A stretch of 6,323 nt of DNA, from positions 1 through 6,323 of the forward strand of contig CAIOSF010000229.1 in NCBI GenBank assembly GCA_903860855.1, in the 5' to 3' direction. The position numbers and the translations under genes were made by a program. Shown here piece by piece: positions 4,581 through 6,323 of the stretch (position 1 is the stretch's first letter; every line of letters begins with the position of its first letter). The notes below the pieces were generated by a model. The model saw nothing but the letters and a program-made list of their open reading frames with translations, made no database searches and had not been told where the DNA came from. The DNA is from an uncultured Alphaproteobacteria bacterium (lineage in GTDB: Bacteria; Pseudomonadota; Alphaproteobacteria; Rickettsiales; Midichloriaceae).

Positions 4581-6323
4581 ATGTCTGCATATTCAATCAT
4601 TGATCATCACCACGACGTAATCATTGTAGGAGCTGGTGGTGCCGGCCTCAGAGCAGCCTTGGGGATGTCAGAAAGAGGTCTAAAAACGGCCTGTATCACC
4701 AAAGTCTTCCCAACTCGTAGCCATACCGTCGCGGCCCAAGGTGGTATAAGCGCAGCTCTAGGTAATATGGGAGAGGATGATTGGCGCTGGCACATGTATG
4801 ACACTGTTAAAGGTTCTGATTGGCTTGGTGATCAAGATTCAATCGAATATATGTGCAGGAATGCATGCGATGCAGTTATAGAGCTTGAGCATTATGGCGT
4901 ACCCTTCTCTCGTAATAGTGAAGGCAAGATTTATCAAAGGCCTTTTGGCGGAATGACCACTCACTACGGAGAGGGAGCGGCCGCTCAACGCACCTGCGCT
5001 GCAGCTGATCGTACTGGTCATGCTATTTTGCATACCCTATACCAACAATGCTTGCGGCACAATACGGAGTTCTTTGTCGAATACTTTGCTCTCGATCTCA
5101 TGATGTCGCAAGACGGTGGCTGCCGCGGCATCACGGCTTATTCCATGGAAGATGGTACTCTCCATAGATTTAGTGCATCGATGGTTGTGCTGGCAACTGG
5201 AGGCTACGGCCGCGCTTATTTTTCAGCTACATCGGCCCACACATGCACTGGTGACGGAAACGGCATGGTTCTCAGAGCTGGATTGAGCCTACAAGATATG
5301 GAGTTCGTCCAATTCCATCCCACAGGCATATATGGTGCTGGCTGCTTGATAAGCGAGGGAGTCAGGGGAGAAGGAGGTTATCTCGTCAATAGCAACGGCG
5401 AAAAATTCATGGAAAGATATGCCCCTCATGCAAAAGATTTAGCGTCTCGTGATGTGGTAAGCCGAGCTATAGCCATGGAAATAAGAGAAGGTAGAGGATG
5501 CGGACCAAATAAAGATTACGTTCATTTGGCCATAAGTCATATCGATAAAAAAACGATAGACGAAAGACTACCTGGCATTTCGGACTTAGCTCGCATATTC
5601 GCCGGTGTTGATGTCCACAAGGATCCAATACCAGTACAACCCACCGTTCATTATACAATGGGAGGCATACCAACAAACTATCATGGAGAAGTTATCAATA
5701 GGACGAACGACACTCTCTCAATCGTTCATGGGTTGATGGCCATAGGGGAAGCCGCCTGCATCTCAGTCCATGGGGCTAATCGCCTTGGCTCTAACTCCCT
5801 CTTAGATTTGATCGTATTTGGCAGATCAGCAGCCATTAGAGCCGCCGAAGTGGTTGAGAAGGATAAAAAATTCAACTTAACATCAGGAGATGGGGAAGAA
5901 TCATTTGCGAGATTTGATCGTATCAGAACCTCTAAGGGATTCCTATCATCTTCAAAAATCAGAAAGAATATGCAGAACACCATGCAACATTATGCTTCTG
6001 TCTTCCGCACAGAATCAATTTTATCTAAAGGCTGCCAAAAGATGCTTGATATCTATAAGTCATATGGTGATATGAACATCACTGACCGTGAGTTGATTTG
6101 GAATAGTGATCTAGTTGAGGCGCTAGAACTAGATAATTTACGGGGCCAAGCCATGGTAACGATTGCTTCAGCCCTAAATAGGACAGAAAGTAGAGGAGCT
6201 CATGCCAGAGAAGACTATCCAGAAAGAGATGATGTTAATTGGCTAAAGCATACGATGATCAGAATTGATAATCAGAGTGGGAAAACAGATATAGATTATC
6301 GACCTGTTACACTGAAACCTAGA
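4581..6323 (+). CDS. sdhA: Succinate dehydrogenase flavoprotein subunit (3' end beyond window)
   Basis: SdhA oxidises succinate to fumarate at the cytoplasmic face of the inner membrane and passes electrons through FAD to the SdhB iron-sulfur clusters. The frame gives 581 residues without a stop at the window edge; family lengths near 590-600 mean only the last 10-20 residues are missing. Visible motifs are the dinucleotide-binding GAGGAG (17-22), [10 protein letters not shown] (46-55) with His48 as the covalent FAD attachment, HPTG (246-249) with substrate-binding His246, SEGVRGEGG (258-266), Arg290 in ASRDVVSRA as the probable proton donor, HYTMGG (357-362), [14 protein letters not shown] (397-410) with substrate Arg401, and the C-terminal [18 protein letters not shown] (535-552). 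All expected catalytic residues are present. The start ATG has AGGAG (4571-4575) 5 nt upstream. It is the third gene of the sdh operon; sdhB is expected to follow. The sequence is closer to aerobic SdhA than to fumarate reductase FrdA. Confidence 0.97.
   Translation, partial: MSAYSIIDHHHDVIIVGAGGAGLRAALGMSERGLKTACITKVFPTRSHTVAAQGGISAALGNMGEDDWRWHMYDTVKGSDWLGDQDSIEYMCRNACDAVIELEHYGVPFSRNSEGKIYQRPFGGMTTHYGEGAAAQRTCAAADRTGHAILHTLYQQCLRHNTEFFVEYFALDLMMSQDGGCRGITAYSMEDGTLHRFSASMVVLATGGYGRAYFSATSAHTCTGDGNGMVLRAGLSLQDMEFVQFHPTGIYGAGCLISEGVRGEGGYLVNSNGEKFMERYAPHAKDLASRDVVSRAIAMEIREGRGCGPNKDYVHLAISHIDKKTIDERLPGISDLARIFAGVDVHKDPIPVQPTVHYTMGGIPTNYHGEVINRTNDTLSIVHGLMAIGEAACISVHGANRLGSNSLLDLIVFGRSAAIRAAEVVEKDKKFNLTSGDGEESFARFDRIRTSKGFLSSSKIRKNMQNTMQHYASVFRTESILSKGCQKMLDIYKSYGDMNITDRELIWNSDLVEALELDNLRGQAMVTIASALNRTESRGAHAREDYPERDDVNWLKHTMIRIDNQSGKTDIDYRPVTLKPR

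Noticed and set aside
4607..6075. Several antisense and out-of-frame open frames within sdhA
   Set aside because: They are shadows of the strongly conserved SdhA frame.
1..6323. tRNA, rRNA, CRISPR, transposase or phage signals
   Set aside because: No cloverleaf-like run, regularly spaced repeats, transposase motif or integrase motif was seen on either strand.

Overview
The window looks like part of the chromosome of an AT-rich alphaproteobacterium. The protein sequences (malate dehydrogenase tail, succinate dehydrogenase subunits, HAD phosphatase with an FDWDNT motif) and the loosely packed, hairpin-rich gaps suggest a Rickettsiales- or Holosporales-like, probably host-associated lineage. 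That placement is an inference from protein style, not from a marker gene. All supported genes lie on the + strand. I see no rRNA, tRNA, CRISPR array, insertion sequence or phage gene.

Layout: 1-156 is the 3' end of a malate dehydrogenase gene (mdh), followed by a strong 26-bp palindrome (167-192) that probably ends transcription. 193-455 is non-coding and rich in inverted repeats. 456-1091 encodes a 211-residue soluble, charged protein that I do not recognise. 1092-1267 is another structured gap with a likely promoter inside a long dyad. 1268-1942 encodes a HAD-superfamily phosphatase with all four catalytic motifs. 1943-2216 holds a good sigma70-type promoter and a possible 19-codon leader frame that overlaps the next start codon. 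2217-3332 encodes an MscS-family mechanosensitive channel. 3333-3727 is non-coding and ends in a near-consensus promoter. 3728-4105, 4186-4530 and 4581-6323 (running off the window) are sdhC, sdhD and sdhA of succinate dehydrogenase (respiratory complex II); sdhB would be expected next.

Metabolically, mdh and sdhCDA belong to the same end of the TCA cycle (succinate to fumarate, malate to oxaloacetate), but four unrelated or unknown transcription units separate them, so they are neighbours rather than one operon. The HAD phosphatase and the MscS channel appear to be separately transcribed housekeeping or stress genes.

The most useful observations are: (i) a sdhC promoter whose -10 box covers the longest-frame start codon, moving the start to 3728; (ii) unusual replacements at three polar positions around the haem/quinone pocket of SdhC; (iii) dyad symmetries that begin at or surround the predicted -10 boxes of three promoters; (iv) a leader frame coupled to mscS and an overlapping upstream frame at sdhD; and (v) two mutually exclusive hairpins after mdh. 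I do not see a clear new multi-gene system. The orphan protein at 456-1091 with its 12-bp inverted repeat is the best candidate for unknown biology.
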